Shown: positions 17,001 through 24,796, counted from the stretch's first letter. The stretch is DNA of 48,232 nt from an uncultured Victivallales bacterium (GCA_944390795.1 CALXRI010000023.1:1-48232); one strand, 5' to 3'. Translations and numbers: made by a program. The notes: generated by a model not told the origin, from the sequence alone.

Positions 17001-17165
17001 CGCGCTCGCGCCCGGATATGTCGCCATGACCATGATGGTCGGCGGCGAAACCTGCGGATATTCCGCAATCGGCAGCCGATACACGGAGATGATTCCCGCA
17101 AGCATCAGGAAGAGCGAGATCACCAGCGCGAAGCGCGGCCGCCGGATGAAAATGGCAGAAAACAT
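14055..17165 (-). CDS. RND multidrug efflux permease (AcrB/MexB, HAE1 type)
   Basis: A 1036-residue inner-membrane proton/drug antiporter with the two-fold RND layout: a first helix, a periplasmic porter loop, helices 2-7, then a repeat of the same. The proton-relay pair is Asp407/Asp408 in GSVVDDAI, at the same numbering as E. coli AcrB, and the lysine of the second half lies in GLTAKTAILMVEF. The N-terminus MFSAIFIRRPRFALVISLFL is typical. A strong GGAGGTGA precedes the ATG. It lies 18 bp downstream of the adaptor gene in the marR operon. No outer-membrane channel gene follows, so the pump must borrow a TolC-like protein from elsewhere. Confidence 0.96.
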   Translation of the reverse strand: MFSAIFIRRPRFALVISLFLMLAGIISVYRLPIAEYPQVSPPTIMVMATYPGASAQVIADTVASPLESEVNGTEDMVYYSSQSDNLGNYTLTLTFKSGADEDMALVNVNNAVKRAEHALPTDVVNNGITVVKRSSDMLATFAFYSENPEHTPLYLSNYVSIHIKDAIARIDGVGQAIVFGEQEYSIRIWLDPYKMRAYSVSDDDVRNAVASQNIQAATGSVGTESSSRWMQFKVDAKGRLSTPEEFERIVVKSGEDGRQIRLSDIAKVELGAETYNSTGTFNGRPAVVLAVFKLNDANALEIMKDIKKELGELQKNFPDGLKWEIGYDSTRFVVVSMQEIIETLLLTFLLVVVITYLFLQDWRATIIPSVTIPVSLIGTFLFLYLLNMSINTLTMFALILVIGSVVDDAICVTENCTRLIDEEHLSPFDAAMKSMQQLTGALIATTLVVVAIYTPIMFYGGMVGTIYKQFAVTMCIALCLSTVNAMTLSPALCALVLRPSKTPRGFFRLFNIGLNWTRNTYLAVGGMLVRRALLTVVLFALILFGNYYLYQRLPSAFLPEEDKGSLFCEVVLPSGASLPRTEAALAEVSDLIRDIPGIGSIMTVPGRSLTAGEGENLGLLILDLKQWSERTTPETEINRIHSEVIKRASVLPDATVNAFVPPAIMGLGATGGVTFSLQATGDQSSQEIAQTTNNLLARIMETGKAVYAFTSFDANTPMLYLDINREKAEAMNVPVNSIFSALQSQLGSYYINDFNKYGKTYQVKTQLAPELRENLNIIDQLYVTSTNGDNIPLSAVATLRWTLGPRQAERFNMFPSASINTQSIPSFSSGEMMTLLEDLVRKNLSKDYQISWTDMSYQESQNEGKIISLLLISLLVAYLFLVAQYESWTMPISVMLSVATATLGAIIALKVSGMAMNIYCQLGLLMLIGLTAKTAILMVEFSKLERDAGASIADAALNGMRVRFRSVMMTALSFVIGVFPMVVASGAGAGSRQSIGVTTFWGMLVATVVGMMFIPGLYAIFQRAAEAVTGVFRKRW

Positions 17166-17183
17166 GAAATCACCTCCCTGCGC

Positions 17184-18278
17184 TTACTGGAGCGCACTCC
17201 CGTAAACGGGATTCACCTGTTCGCCGGGTTTGGTCTTGTTGATGCCGCCGATGACGACAGTCTCTCCCTTTTTCAGTCCGGAGAGCACGATCTGGCGGTC
17301 CCGCACCTGCGGGCCGATTGTGATGTTCCGCCGCTCCACCTTGTTTTCCGGCGTGACGACATAGACATAATGATGCGTGCCGTCGGTCATCAGCGCCGTC
17401 ACGCTCACGGATGGAAGCGGTTTTTCAAATTTTTCTCGGAATCTGACCATCACATAACCGCCGGGGATCAGTTCCATATCCGGATTTTCCCCCTCAAGCT
17501 GGATCATCAGCGTGCCGGTTTTTGTGTCAATCTGATTGTCGACAAAGTCCACTTTGATTTTCCCCTGATAGGTCTTGCCGTCCGCACGGACGATTTCCAC
17601 ACCCGAGACCGAAAGCGTTCCGTTTTTACTGTGGCGAAAGAAATCAGCTTCGCTCATTGCAAACTTGATCTTGATCGGGTCAAACTGCACGATCGTTGCC
17701 AGGACGCCTTTTTCCGGCGTGATGTAGTTGCCTTCACTGTAAATGTTCCGTCCGATCCTGCCGGAAAGGGGCGCATAGATTTTCGTATAGGACAAATCAT
17801 TTTCCGCAAGCGCAAGATTCGCCTTCGACTCGTCGCGTTTGGCCTCGTAGACAAGATAGGAGCGCAACGCGTCCTCGTAGGTGGTCTGGGCCGCCGCGTT
17901 GGACTTGTAGAGTTTCTCGTAGCGGTTCTTTTCACGGGTCATGTATTCGAGTTCCGCCAGATTCTGCTTGAGCGTCGCCTTCGCAACGTTGACATTCTCC
18001 TTGTAGATCGTGTCTTCAAACTGGAAAAGCAATTCGCCTTTCTTGACCAGGCTTCCTTCGCGGAACGCCGATTTCCACATGACGCCGTTGATCCGGGCGA
18101 CGATGTCCACCGTTTCCGAGGCCGCGACGGTCCCGACATAAACTTTGGGTTCCGTGGAATCCGTTTCGGAAACCTTTTCCACACGGACCGAGGGAAACAC
18201 GCCGTCCGCACCGAAGCACGGAGCCAGAAGAGCCGCACAGCATGCGCCTGTCAGGATTTTGGAAAGAATATGATTCAT
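17184..18278 (-). CDS. RND efflux periplasmic adaptor (AcrA/MexA-like)
   Basis: A 364-residue membrane fusion protein. It has a signal peptide (about 1-24; a Cys lies at residue 21, but not in a clear lipobox), a barrel-sandwich half (about 50-75), an alpha-helical hairpin (about 90-160), a second lipoyl half (ALSGRIG-like 'APLSGRIGR'), a beta-barrel and a membrane-proximal domain ending in 'LSGLKKGETVVIGG'. AGAGGTG precedes the ATG. It lies 88 bp after marR and just before the RND gene; it would join the pump to an outer-membrane channel. Confidence 0.94.
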   Translation of the reverse strand: MNHILSKILTGACCAALLAPCFGADGVFPSVRVEKVSETDSTEPKVYVGTVAASETVDIVARINGVMWKSAFREGSLVKKGELLFQFEDTIYKENVNVAKATLKQNLAELEYMTREKNRYEKLYKSNAAAQTTYEDALRSYLVYEAKRDESKANLALAENDLSYTKIYAPLSGRIGRNIYSEGNYITPEKGVLATIVQFDPIKIKFAMSEADFFRHSKNGTLSVSGVEIVRADGKTYQGKIKVDFVDNQIDTKTGTLMIQLEGENPDMELIPGGYVMVRFREKFEKPLPSVSVTALMTDGTHHYVYVVTPENKVERRNITIGPQVRDRQIVLSGLKKGETVVIGGINKTKPGEQVNPVYGSALQ

Positions 18279-18366
18279 TTTTCACCTCTATTCTCAGGGA
18301 CGGGAAATACTTTCCCTCCTGTGTTCATATTGCACTTCTGATTCGGAAAAACAGCCGGAAGGCGCG

Positions 18367-18801
18367 TCAAAGCGAGGAGGCCCGTCCGGCGAGCGCATCG
18401 CAGGTATCCATGAACGCGAAAACCTCCTCGTTGCTCATCGGGCCCTGAAGATGCCGCTGCATTTGTCTATGGGTTTGATTGACGCGAACCTGAATTTTTT
18501 CCGCCTTCGGTGTCAGGACGATTTTCTTGAGTCTTGCATCCCGCGCAACCGGCACGCGCCGGATGAAATCCTGCTGCTCCAGCGCCTGAAGCAGCCCGGT
18601 TGCAGACGATGGCCGGATTCCGAACACTTCCTCGATGTCCTTCTGAAACACCTCCTCGTTCAGCGTGACAATCGAAAGAAAGCAGAGCAGCCTCGCCTGA
18701 CTCCCCGTGAGGCCTGTCATACGCGCATTGCTGTCACACATCCGTTCCAGCATCTGCGCCATGTGGAAAATGCATCCGATCAAATCTCTTTGTTTCAGCA
18801 T
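18367..18801 (-). CDS. MarR-family transcriptional regulator
   Basis: A 144-residue winged-helix protein. The recognition region reads 'FQKDIEEVFGIRPSSATGLLQALEQQDFI', followed by a wing with 'RVPVARDARLKKIVLTPKAEKI', the usual MarR pattern (D-R-R-x-K-x-V-x-LT). First gene of the efflux operon. A perfect inverted repeat, which looks like its operator, overlaps the promoter 18 bp upstream of the ATG. That suggests self-repression and repression of the pump, relieved by a ligand. AAGGAAG precedes the start. Confidence 0.92.
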   Translation of the reverse strand: MLKQRDLIGCIFHMAQMLERMCDSNARMTGLTGSQARLLCFLSIVTLNEEVFQKDIEEVFGIRPSSATGLLQALEQQDFIRRVPVARDARLKKIVLTPKAEKIQVRVNQTHRQMQRHLQGPMSNEEVFAFMDTCDALAGRASSL

Positions 18802-18818
18802 GGCAGCAACTTCCTTTT

Positions 18819-18836
18819 ATTAGTTTCCTAACTAAT
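18819..18836. promoter_or_regulatory. MarR operator (perfect inverted repeat)
   Basis: ATTAGTTTCCTAACTAAT: 7-bp arms ATTAGTT/AACTAAT around TCCT. It lies between the marR promoter and its ATG and overlaps the -10 box, a position that would block transcription. The form is typical of MarR-type operators. Confidence 0.75.
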
Positions 18837-18861
18837 ATAGTTTTGTTTTTGTATTTTTCAA
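18834..18861 (-). promoter_or_regulatory. sigma70 promoter of the marR-efflux operon
   Basis: Read on the minus strand: TTGAAA (18856-18861), 16-bp spacer, TATATT (18834-18839). The -10 overlaps the operator by three bases. Confidence 0.65.
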
Positions 18862-19012
18862 GTTTCAAACCCGGGATTTCCCCTGTTTTTTTCCGGAAGA
18901 GACGCATGAAAAAAAGATTTTTTTTCGCAATTTTATGATAATGAAAATGTTGTGTCTTCGGGTCTATGATGCTAAACACATTTACTAAACGGCATGCGGA
19001 GAAACATGGATT

Positions 19013-19040
19013 TTTATTTCCGGTGAAATTGAAGTATATT
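19013..19040 (+). promoter_or_regulatory. putative glmS promoter in 310-bp divergent gap
   Basis: The gap 18802-19111 between marR and glmS is AT-rich. The best plus-strand candidate is TTTATT (19013-19018), 16-bp spacer, TATATT (19035-19040), giving a leader of about 65 nt. The leader is too short for, and does not resemble, a glmS ribozyme. Apart from this and the marR promoter/operator I see nothing else in the gap. Confidence 0.4.
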
Positions 19041-19111
19041 GTCCGCCTTTGACCCGTAAAAACAGATCTCGCAGCGCAGTCGGCGCGGCAGACAGAAAGG
19101 AGCAGCCTCAC

Positions 19112-20953
19112 ATGTGCGGAATTGTTGCATATGCCGGACCGCGGATCGCGGCGGAAGTCCTGATCGACGGTTTGAAACGTTTGGAATACCGTGGTTACGA
19201 TTCAGCGGGAATCGCCGTGATCGGAGAAGACGGCCGTTTTTTTTCCATGAAGAGCGCCGGCAAGGTGAAGGCGCTCGAACAGCTGTTGCGCGAAAGTGCG
19301 CCGGAACAGATGAAGGTGTCCGGATGCGGCATTGCGCATACCCGCTGGGCGACGCATGGCGAACCTTCGGACGTCAATGCGCATCCCCACTGCGATGAAA
19401 AGGGAGAGTTCCATATTGTTCACAACGGAATCATCGACAATTATCAGACACTGCGCAGACACCTGTCCGGACAGGGATGCGTCTTCCGCTCTTCGACGGA
19501 CAGCGAAGTGATCGCCCATTTGATCGCCCGCTTTTACCAGGGGGATTTCCCGCGCGCAGTGGCGGCGGCGGTCCGCCAGCTTTCCGGCACATACGGAATT
19601 GCGGCCGTCAGCCCGCTTCATCCCGGCATGATCGTAGCCGCGCGCAAGGGAAGTCCGCTGGTGATCGGACTCGGGGAGAAGGAAAACATCGCAGCCAGCG
19701 ACCTTGCCGCAATCCTGCCTCTTACGCGTCAGGTCATGTATCTGAACGACGGCGATCTCGCAGTCATCAAACAGGACGCTGTCGAGGTGCGCAATTTTGA
19801 GAACATGCCGATCGAACGCGAATCCACGCGTGTGGAATGGTCCGCGGACGCGGCGGAGAAAGGCAACTATCCGCATTTCATGCTCAAGGAGATTTTCGAG
19901 CAGCCTGAAACAATCGGGAACGCAATCCGGGGAAGGATCGACCATGAGATGAAAAGCGCGCTTCTTTCGGGGCTGAATCTCACGCCGCGGGAGCTTGCGG
20001 AGATCGGAAGAATTGTGATTGCCGGATGCGGCAGCAGCATGCATGCCGGGCTGGTCGGAGAGTATTTCTTCGAGGATCTCGCCGGAATTCCGACGGAGGT
20101 CGAGCAGGCGGCGGAGTTCCGTTACCGCAATCCGATCATCGAGCCGCGGACGCTTGTGATCCCGATCAGCCAGTCCGGCGAGACCGCCGACACCATCGCG
20201 GCTGTCCGTGAGGCGACCACAAAAGGAGCGCTGGTGGCGGCGCTCTGCAACGTGGTCGGTTCGACGGTTGCGCGCGAAGCCGGGCGCGGGGTTTACCTGC
20301 ACGCCGGACCCGAAATCAGCGTCGCTTCGACAAAGGCCTTCAGCAGCCAGGTGACCGTTCTCCTGCTTCTGGCGCTGCTGTTCGGGCGGAACCGCCGCAT
20401 GGACCGCGCCGACGGCGCGCGTCTGATCGCGGAAATCGAGGCGCTTCCGGACATGATCCGCAAAGTGCTCGGACAGGCGTCGGAAATCGAACGGATCGCG
20501 AAACGCCACGCGCATTGCGACGACTTCTTCTTCATCGGGCGCGGCCCGCTCTATCCGGCGGCGCTGGAAGGCGCGCTCAAGCTCAAGGAAATTTCCTATA
20601 TCCATGCGGAGGGGTATCACGCGGCGGAACTCAAGCACGGCCCGATCGCGCTTCTCGACCCGGCGCATCCGGTCGTCGCGCTTGCGAACAATATTCCGGG
20701 GCGGGACAAAATGCTCGGAAACATTCAGGAGTGCCGTGCGCGCAGGGCGCCTGTGATCGCGCTTGTGACCGAGGGAGACGCCGAAGCGGAGGCGCTTGCG
20801 GGAGATGTGATCCGCATTCCGGAATGTTCGCGCTATGCCGCCGCGCTGCCGACGGTTGCGGCCCTGCAGCTTCTGGCTTACTATATTGCCGTCGAACGGG
20901 GCTGCGAGATCGATCAGCCGCGCAATCTGGCAAAGAGCGTGACCGTCGAATAG
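19112..20953 (+). CDS. glmS: glutamine--fructose-6-phosphate aminotransferase
   Basis: A 613-residue enzyme that makes glucosamine-6-phosphate for peptidoglycan and lipopolysaccharide. The start at 19112 places the catalytic Cys at position 2 (MCGIVAY), exposed after Met removal, and has AAGGAG nine bases upstream; the frame extends to 19049, but that would bury the nucleophile. The class II glutaminase domain (1-230) is followed by two SIS domains with ISQSGETADT and 'SVASTKAFSSQV', and the C-terminus ends in LAKSVTVE as in the family. Single-gene unit, followed directly by a structured repeat. Confidence 0.97.
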   Translation: MCGIVAYAGPRIAAEVLIDGLKRLEYRGYDSAGIAVIGEDGRFFSMKSAGKVKALEQLLRESAPEQMKVSGCGIAHTRWATHGEPSDVNAHPHCDEKGEFHIVHNGIIDNYQTLRRHLSGQGCVFRSSTDSEVIAHLIARFYQGDFPRAVAAAVRQLSGTYGIAAVSPLHPGMIVAARKGSPLVIGLGEKENIAASDLAAILPLTRQVMYLNDGDLAVIKQDAVEVRNFENMPIERESTRVEWSADAAEKGNYPHFMLKEIFEQPETIGNAIRGRIDHEMKSALLSGLNLTPRELAEIGRIVIAGCGSSMHAGLVGEYFFEDLAGIPTEVEQAAEFRYRNPIIEPRTLVIPISQSGETADTIAAVREATTKGALVAALCNVVGSTVAREAGRGVYLHAGPEISVASTKAFSSQVTVLLLLALLFGRNRRMDRADGARLIAEIEALPDMIRKVLGQASEIERIAKRHAHCDDFFFIGRGPLYPAALEGALKLKEISYIHAEGYHAAELKHGPIALLDPAHPVVALANNIPGRDKMLGNIQECRARRAPVIALVTEGDAEAEALAGDVIRIPECSRYAAALPTVAALQLLAYYIAVERGCEIDQPRNLAKSVTVE

Positions 20954-20961
20954 ATTTCCGG

Positions 20962-21118
20962 TTTATTCAAAAAAACAGTTGAATCATGCGATGCACTGCA
21001 TCGCCCAAAACAGCTTCGTGCTCTCCTTTCAGCCCTGCCGCGGTTCAGCTGCGCAAGCCGGCCGCCGGAGGCGAAATTTCCGATACGATCATGTGCTCTG
21101 CAACCGGGGCAGTTCATT
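20962..21118. repeat. structured intergenic repeat, copy 2 (subfamily B, diverged)
   Basis: Same order of blocks as copies 1 and 3 but diverged: GCGATGC/GCATCGC hairpin, CTTTCAGCCCTGCCGCGG, CAGCTGCGCAAGC, GCCGCCGGAGGCGAAAT. The 3' hairpin is largely lost here. It fills the gap between the convergent glmS and nfo genes, and its right edge (TTCATTC) contains the nfo stop codon, read as TGA on the minus strand. Confidence 0.75.
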
Positions 21119-21959
21119 CCTTTGCAAAGGAATAAAGCAGCCTGATCTCCTCCGGCCAGAGTGTTTCATCGATTGTTTCGAGAACCATCGGGACGTTGTC
21201 GAAGCGCGGATCGTTCATCATGCGGCGGAACGGCTCGAGTCCGAGTTCCCCTCTGCCGATGCTGTTGTGGCGGTCCAGATGTCCGCCGAGAACGCTTTTG
21301 GAGTCGTTCAGATGGACGCCGCGAAGGTAACGGAACCCGATAATGCGTTCAAACGCCTCCATCGTCTTTTCATAGCCTTCTTCGCTTTTGAGGTCGTATC
21401 CGGCGGCGAAGGAGTGGCAGGTGTCGATGCAGACGCCGATGCGCGAAGTGTCGCGGATCATTTCCATGATGCGCGCGAGCTGTTCGAACGAATACCCGAG
21501 ATTGCTTCCCTGTCCCGCGGTGTTTTCCAGCACCGCCGTGACGCCCTCCGTTTCATCCAGCGCCGCATTGACCGATTCCGCGATCAGGCGGAGGCACTCT
21601 TCTTCCGGGATTTCGCGCAGATGGCTTCCGGGATGGAAGTTCAGGCGGTCCAGCCCGAGCTGCATGCACCGCGTCATTTCATCCGTGAAAGCCTTCCGCG
21701 ACTGTTCGCGTTTCACGGGGTCGGGATTTCCGAGATTGATCAGATAGCCGTCGTGCGGCAGAATGTGTTCCGGGGCGTATCCGTGTTTCCGGCAGTTCGC
21801 CTTGAATGCCTCGATGGATGTTTCCGTCAGCGGCGGACTTGTCCACTGACGCTGGTTTTTGGTGAACATGGCGAATGCTTTCGCCCCGATCGCGGCGGCG
21901 TTCAGAGGGGCGTTCTCGACGCCTCCGGCAATGGAGACATGGGCTCCGATGTATTTCAT
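21114..21959 (-). CDS. nfo: deoxyribonuclease IV (apurinic/apyrimidinic endonuclease)
   Basis: A 281-residue TIM-barrel AP endonuclease of base-excision repair. Start [18 protein letters not shown] and the zinc-site motifs are in place: [13 protein letters not shown], '[10 protein letters not shown]', [15 protein letters not shown] and '[18 protein letters not shown]'. Length matches the family (about 280). I chose the ATG at 21959 (AAGGGA upstream); a frame to 22043 adds only an unconvincing leader. The stop lies inside the edge of repeat copy 2. Confidence 0.95.
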   Translation of the reverse strand: MKYIGAHVSIAGGVENAPLNAAAIGAKAFAMFTKNQRQWTSPPLTETSIEAFKANCRKHGYAPEHILPHDGYLINLGNPDPVKREQSRKAFTDEMTRCMQLGLDRLNFHPGSHLREIPEEECLRLIAESVNAALDETEGVTAVLENTAGQGSNLGYSFEQLARIMEMIRDTSRIGVCIDTCHSFAAGYDLKSEEGYEKTMEAFERIIGFRYLRGVHLNDSKSVLGGHLDRHNSIGRGELGLEPFRRMMNDPRFDNVPMVLETIDETLWPEEIRLLYSFAKE

Positions 21960-22033
21960 TGGAAAATCCCTTCTTTTTCCGGATACCCCGTCTGCAAAAA
22001 TGTTTTTTCCTGTGACGGAACCCGAGAATGTGT

Positions 22034-22190
22034 TTTTATTCAAAAAAATTTAGGTTGATACCGCGATGCACTGCATCGCCAAAAATTGCTTCGTGCAGGA
22101 CTCTCAGTCCTGCCGCGGTCCAGCTGCGCAAGCTGGTCGCCGGAGGCGAAATCCCTAATACCGCGCATGCTTGCATCGCGGTAATTTATT
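22034..22190. repeat. structured intergenic repeat, copy 3 (subfamily A)
   Basis: 157 nt, three differences from copy 1. The same five hairpins are kept; the change in the first hairpin is in its loop (TCT to ACT). Its right edge, TTTATT, holds the TAA stop of the minus-strand lipoprotein gene; its left edge is also TTTATTC, so the unit is flanked by a short direct repeat. Confidence 0.85.
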
Positions 22191-22734
22191 TTTTCGTTTT
22201 CCCGGCAGGAGTGTTTTTCCCGAGGGCCGCCTTCAGGGCGGCTTCCGGCATGCTGAACAGCATTGCCCGGATCGTGATTTCATAGATCGGGACGTCCGGA
22301 TCGCTGCCGCTGGAGTAAATCAGGAGATCCCGTTCCTGGGTGATGTCGCTTGCGGAATTGTCCACCGTGGTCCATGTCGGAGCTCCCAGATTCTTCACCT
22401 GATCGCTGCGGACTTCGCCGTCCCGGTGCATGTCGACGGACTGGATCAGCACGCCGTTGGCTCCTCTTTCGCGGGCTTCCTCGACAATCCTCGCCTTGAT
22501 CTGTGTCATGGTGAAACTGGCGGTGGAGGCGCTTGCGGTCACTTCTCCGATTTTCGTGTATTGCGTTTCCGGAACCGGAATCAGCGATTTCTCATAATAG
22601 ACGGCGACCTTCGCGTCGGACGGCAGCGGCGGAAGATTTTCGACTCCGTCATAGGTTACGCTGATGCATGCGCTCGTCATGGCGAGCAGAACAACCGCCA
22701 GCAGGAGCGCCGGCGTCTTTCCTGATTTTTCCAT
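22186..22734 (-). CDS. predicted lipoprotein of unknown function
   Basis: 182 residues. The N-terminus is lipoprotein-like, with a hydrophobic segment and 'LLAMTSACIS', a weak lipobox with Cys at about residue 23. The rest reads like a small mixed alpha/beta domain ('KARIVEEARERGANGVLIQSVD'), a pattern seen in small periplasmic proteins that bind or sense, but I cannot name the family. GGAGGGG lies ahead of the ATG at 22734; the longer frame to 22788 overlaps alr. It follows alr by 41 bp and is probably in its transcript. Its stop codon lies in the edge of repeat copy 3. Confidence 0.75.
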   Translation of the reverse strand: MEKSGKTPALLLAVVLLAMTSACISVTYDGVENLPPLPSDAKVAVYYEKSLIPVPETQYTKIGEVTASASTASFTMTQIKARIVEEARERGANGVLIQSVDMHRDGEVRSDQVKNLGAPTWTTVDNSASDITQERDLLIYSSGSDPDVPIYEITIRAMLFSMPEAALKAALGKNTPAGKTKK

Positions 22735-22775
22735 ATCCTTCCCCTCCGTTGTGTTTTGGATCGTTGTATTCCGGA

Positions 22776-23924
22776 TCATTGGTTGCATTCCCTGCTGACA
22801 AACACCCGTTCCACGCGGGTTCCCAGCGAACAGATCACGTCATACGGATGCGTTCCCTTGAGCTGCGCCCAGTTCTCCACGGGAACCGCGTGCATGCCCT
22901 CGCCTCCGAGACAGATCACTTCCTCTCCCGGGAGGACCTCGCCTTCCTCGAACTGTTCCAGAGAGACCGTCGTATAATCCATGGAGAGGCGCCCCAGGAT
23001 CGGGCAGAGGCGGTCCCGGATGACGACATAGCCGCGGTTGGAGAGGTTCAGGGGAAGTCCGTCGGCATAGCCCGCGCAGATCGTTCCGACGCGGGTGTCC
23101 TTGACGAGACGGCAGGTTCCCCCGTAGCCGATCGTATGTCCCGCCGGCATGTTCCGCACGGCGACGACGCGGGTTTTCAGCGTCAGGATCGACTTCAGGT
23201 CCAGAATCCGCTGTCCCTCGCTGTCAAACGAACCGTGCAGGTTGATTCCCGTCCGGACGTAATTGAACGGATAGCGGTAGGAGAAGGGACAGTTGTTGAT
23301 ACCGTCGCTGTTCGCCATGTGAATTTTCCGGAAGTGGATTCCTTTTTCGCGCATGGCGTCCAGGATCCGGTAGAAGCGGTCCGCCTGGCGTGTGCTGAAG
23401 TTGTCCTCTCCGCGGTAGGCCACGGGAAAATGCGAATAAATGCCGCAGCAGTCCAGGTTCGGAAGACGCAGCACTTCGGGAATGAGCGCAATGGCGTCCT
23501 TTGCAAGAATCCCGAGACGCCCCATGCCGGTGTCTATCTTGAAATGGCATTCGGCGGTTCTGCCCTGCCGGACCGCTTCCGCGCTGATTTTCTTCGCCGT
23601 TTCCATGTCGGTGATGCCGAGGATGATGCCGTTTGCCACGGCGGGCGGGATCTCGTAGTCCAGCACGCCGCCGAGAATCTGCACGGGTTTGCCGAAGCGG
23701 ACCAGCGGCAGCGCCTCCTTGAGTTCCGCCACGCAGAATCCAGCGGCGCCGGCGCGGTTGAGCCGTTCCGCGATTTTTTCCACGCCGAGACCGTAGGCAT
23801 TGGCCTTTAGAACGGCAAGCACTTTCGCAGGTTCGACCGCTTTTCTGATTTTGTTGAAATTCTCCTCCAGCGTGTCCAGATTGACTTCGACCCAGACACG
23901 GCTGTGTATTCTGCTGCTGTCCAT
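22776..23924 (-). CDS. alr: alanine racemase
   Basis: A 382-residue PLP enzyme that makes D-alanine for peptidoglycan. The PLP lysine is Lys40 in AVLKANAYGLG, the second catalytic residue is Tyr267 in GYGGTCR, and the C-terminal beta domain has GRLSMDYTTV. Length is normal (about 370-380). A good promoter lies 20-50 bp upstream. It is followed by the small lipoprotein gene in the same direction. Confidence 0.96.
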   Translation of the reverse strand: MDSSRIHSRVWVEVNLDTLEENFNKIRKAVEPAKVLAVLKANAYGLGVEKIAERLNRAGAAGFCVAELKEALPLVRFGKPVQILGGVLDYEIPPAVANGIILGITDMETAKKISAEAVRQGRTAECHFKIDTGMGRLGILAKDAIALIPEVLRLPNLDCCGIYSHFPVAYRGEDNFSTRQADRFYRILDAMREKGIHFRKIHMANSDGINNCPFSYRYPFNYVRTGINLHGSFDSEGQRILDLKSILTLKTRVVAVRNMPAGHTIGYGGTCRLVKDTRVGTICAGYADGLPLNLSNRGYVVIRDRLCPILGRLSMDYTTVSLEQFEEGEVLPGEEVICLGGEGMHAVPVENWAQLKGTHPYDVICSLGTRVERVFVSRECNQ

Positions 23925-23942
23925 GATTTCCGCATTCCTTGA

Positions 23943-23971
23943 AGATTATTCTGTTCCGCAAACGTTGTCAA
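23943..23971 (-). promoter_or_regulatory. sigma70 promoter of alr
   Basis: Read on the minus strand: a perfect TTGACA (23966-23971), then AATAAT (23945-23950) at 15 bp or TAATCT at 17 bp. It is followed closely by the alr ATG at 23924, so the leader is short. Confidence 0.6.
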
Positions 23972-24060
23972 GGGAATATAATCCGTTTTTGGAGAAATGC
24001 ACACGGGAAAAGGACGGTCCCGCGGGAAAAAGACGGAAAAAAGGACTTTCCCGCATGGAA

Positions 24061-24136
24061 ATCTCCGGAACCGGATTCATTGACGCATCGTCAGGGCATC
24101 CCGCGGAAAAGAGAATCGGAAGATCTCCGGAACCGG
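24061..24136. repeat. 14-bp direct repeat upstream of HTH gene
   Basis: ATCTCCGGAACCGG occurs at 24061-24074 and again at 24123-24136, the second just before the -35 box of the HTH gene. Each contains the palindrome TCCGGA. Could be a regulator binding site; no direct evidence. The rest of the 275-bp gap (23925-24199) holds only the alr and HTH-gene promoters. Confidence 0.5.
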
Positions 24137-24138
24137 GA

Positions 24139-24166
24139 TTGAAATCCGCGGAAACTCTGCCATATT
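24139..24166 (+). promoter_or_regulatory. putative promoter of HTH-domain gene
   Basis: TTGAAA (24139-24144), 16-bp spacer, CATATT (24161-24166); leader about 27 nt to the ATG at 24200. Confidence 0.45.
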
Positions 24167-24199
24167 ACCAGCTGTGTATGCGGACCGGAAGGAGCGGGA

Positions 24200-24778
24200 A
24201 TGAAACGGCGGGAAGAATTCACAATCGTGACGGTGACGGATATCGGATGCGAACCGCGCATTCCGAAAGGGGCGCGGTTGTTCTGCTCCGGAGAGCTCAG
24301 ACCGGAGAACGGGGATTATGTGCTGGTCCGGCGCGGTGATGCGCCGCCGCTCATCCGCGGTTATTTCCTCCGGGAGGACGGCTCCGTCCTCCTGCGTTCG
24401 TTCAACCGGGACGCCGACAGCTACACTGCGACTGCGGAAAGTCTGGAAGCCGCCGGACTTCTGGTCGTTGTGCGGATGGAATGCGATTTCCCCGCCGCGT
24501 CACGGGCCGGAGAGCTTCCGGACGCAGCCGCTTCCGCGCCTGTGGAAGAACGAAATCCGACGAATTCCGTTCCGGCGGACTCGCAGGAACTTCTGACATT
24601 CGAAGAGGCGCAGGCCATGCTGAAGGTCCGGAGGACGAAAATGTATGCGCTGCTGCGTTCCGGCGAGCTGCGGGCGTCCAAGGTCGGAAAGCTCTGGCGG
24701 GTCGACCGCGCTTCGATCCGGGAGTATCTCGCAGGTCGGACCTATCGCGTCAAGTCCGGGAACGGAGCGCCCGCATGA
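24200..24778 (+). CDS. excisionase-family HTH protein with N-terminal S24/LexA-like domain
   Basis: 192 residues in two parts. The C-terminus (about 128-180) is a MerR/excisionase-type helix-turn-helix ('LTFEEAQAMLKVRRTKMYALL', 'GKLWRVDRASIREYL'), as in small DNA-binding proteins. The N-terminus (about 8-95) resembles the beta-rich LexA/S24 peptidase-like fold: 'IPKGARLFCSGEL', 'ENGDYVLVRRG', 'LIRGYFL' and 'VLLRSFN'. The usual Ser-Lys dyad is missing (Arg replaces the Lys; no Ser-Met motif), so it would not cleave itself. The order is reversed from LexA. A Pro/Ala-rich linker joins the halves. AAGGAG precedes the start. Role unknown; probably a regulator. Confidence 0.75.
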   Translation: MKRREEFTIVTVTDIGCEPRIPKGARLFCSGELRPENGDYVLVRRGDAPPLIRGYFLREDGSVLLRSFNRDADSYTATAESLEAAGLLVVVRMECDFPAASRAGELPDAAASAPVEERNPTNSVPADSQELLTFEEAQAMLKVRRTKMYALLRSGELRASKVGKLWRVDRASIREYLAGRTYRVKSGNGAPA

Positions 24779-24796
24779 GTCTGGAAACGCCAGCCT

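Noticed and set aside
15243-18341. A 1032-codon open frame on the plus strand
   Set aside because: It is antisense to the RND permease and adaptor genes, which have clear family motifs; the frame is open because of GC-rich codon bias.
18942-19111. glmS ribozyme in the leader
   Set aside because: The expected conserved core is not visible and the predicted leader is only about 65 nt.
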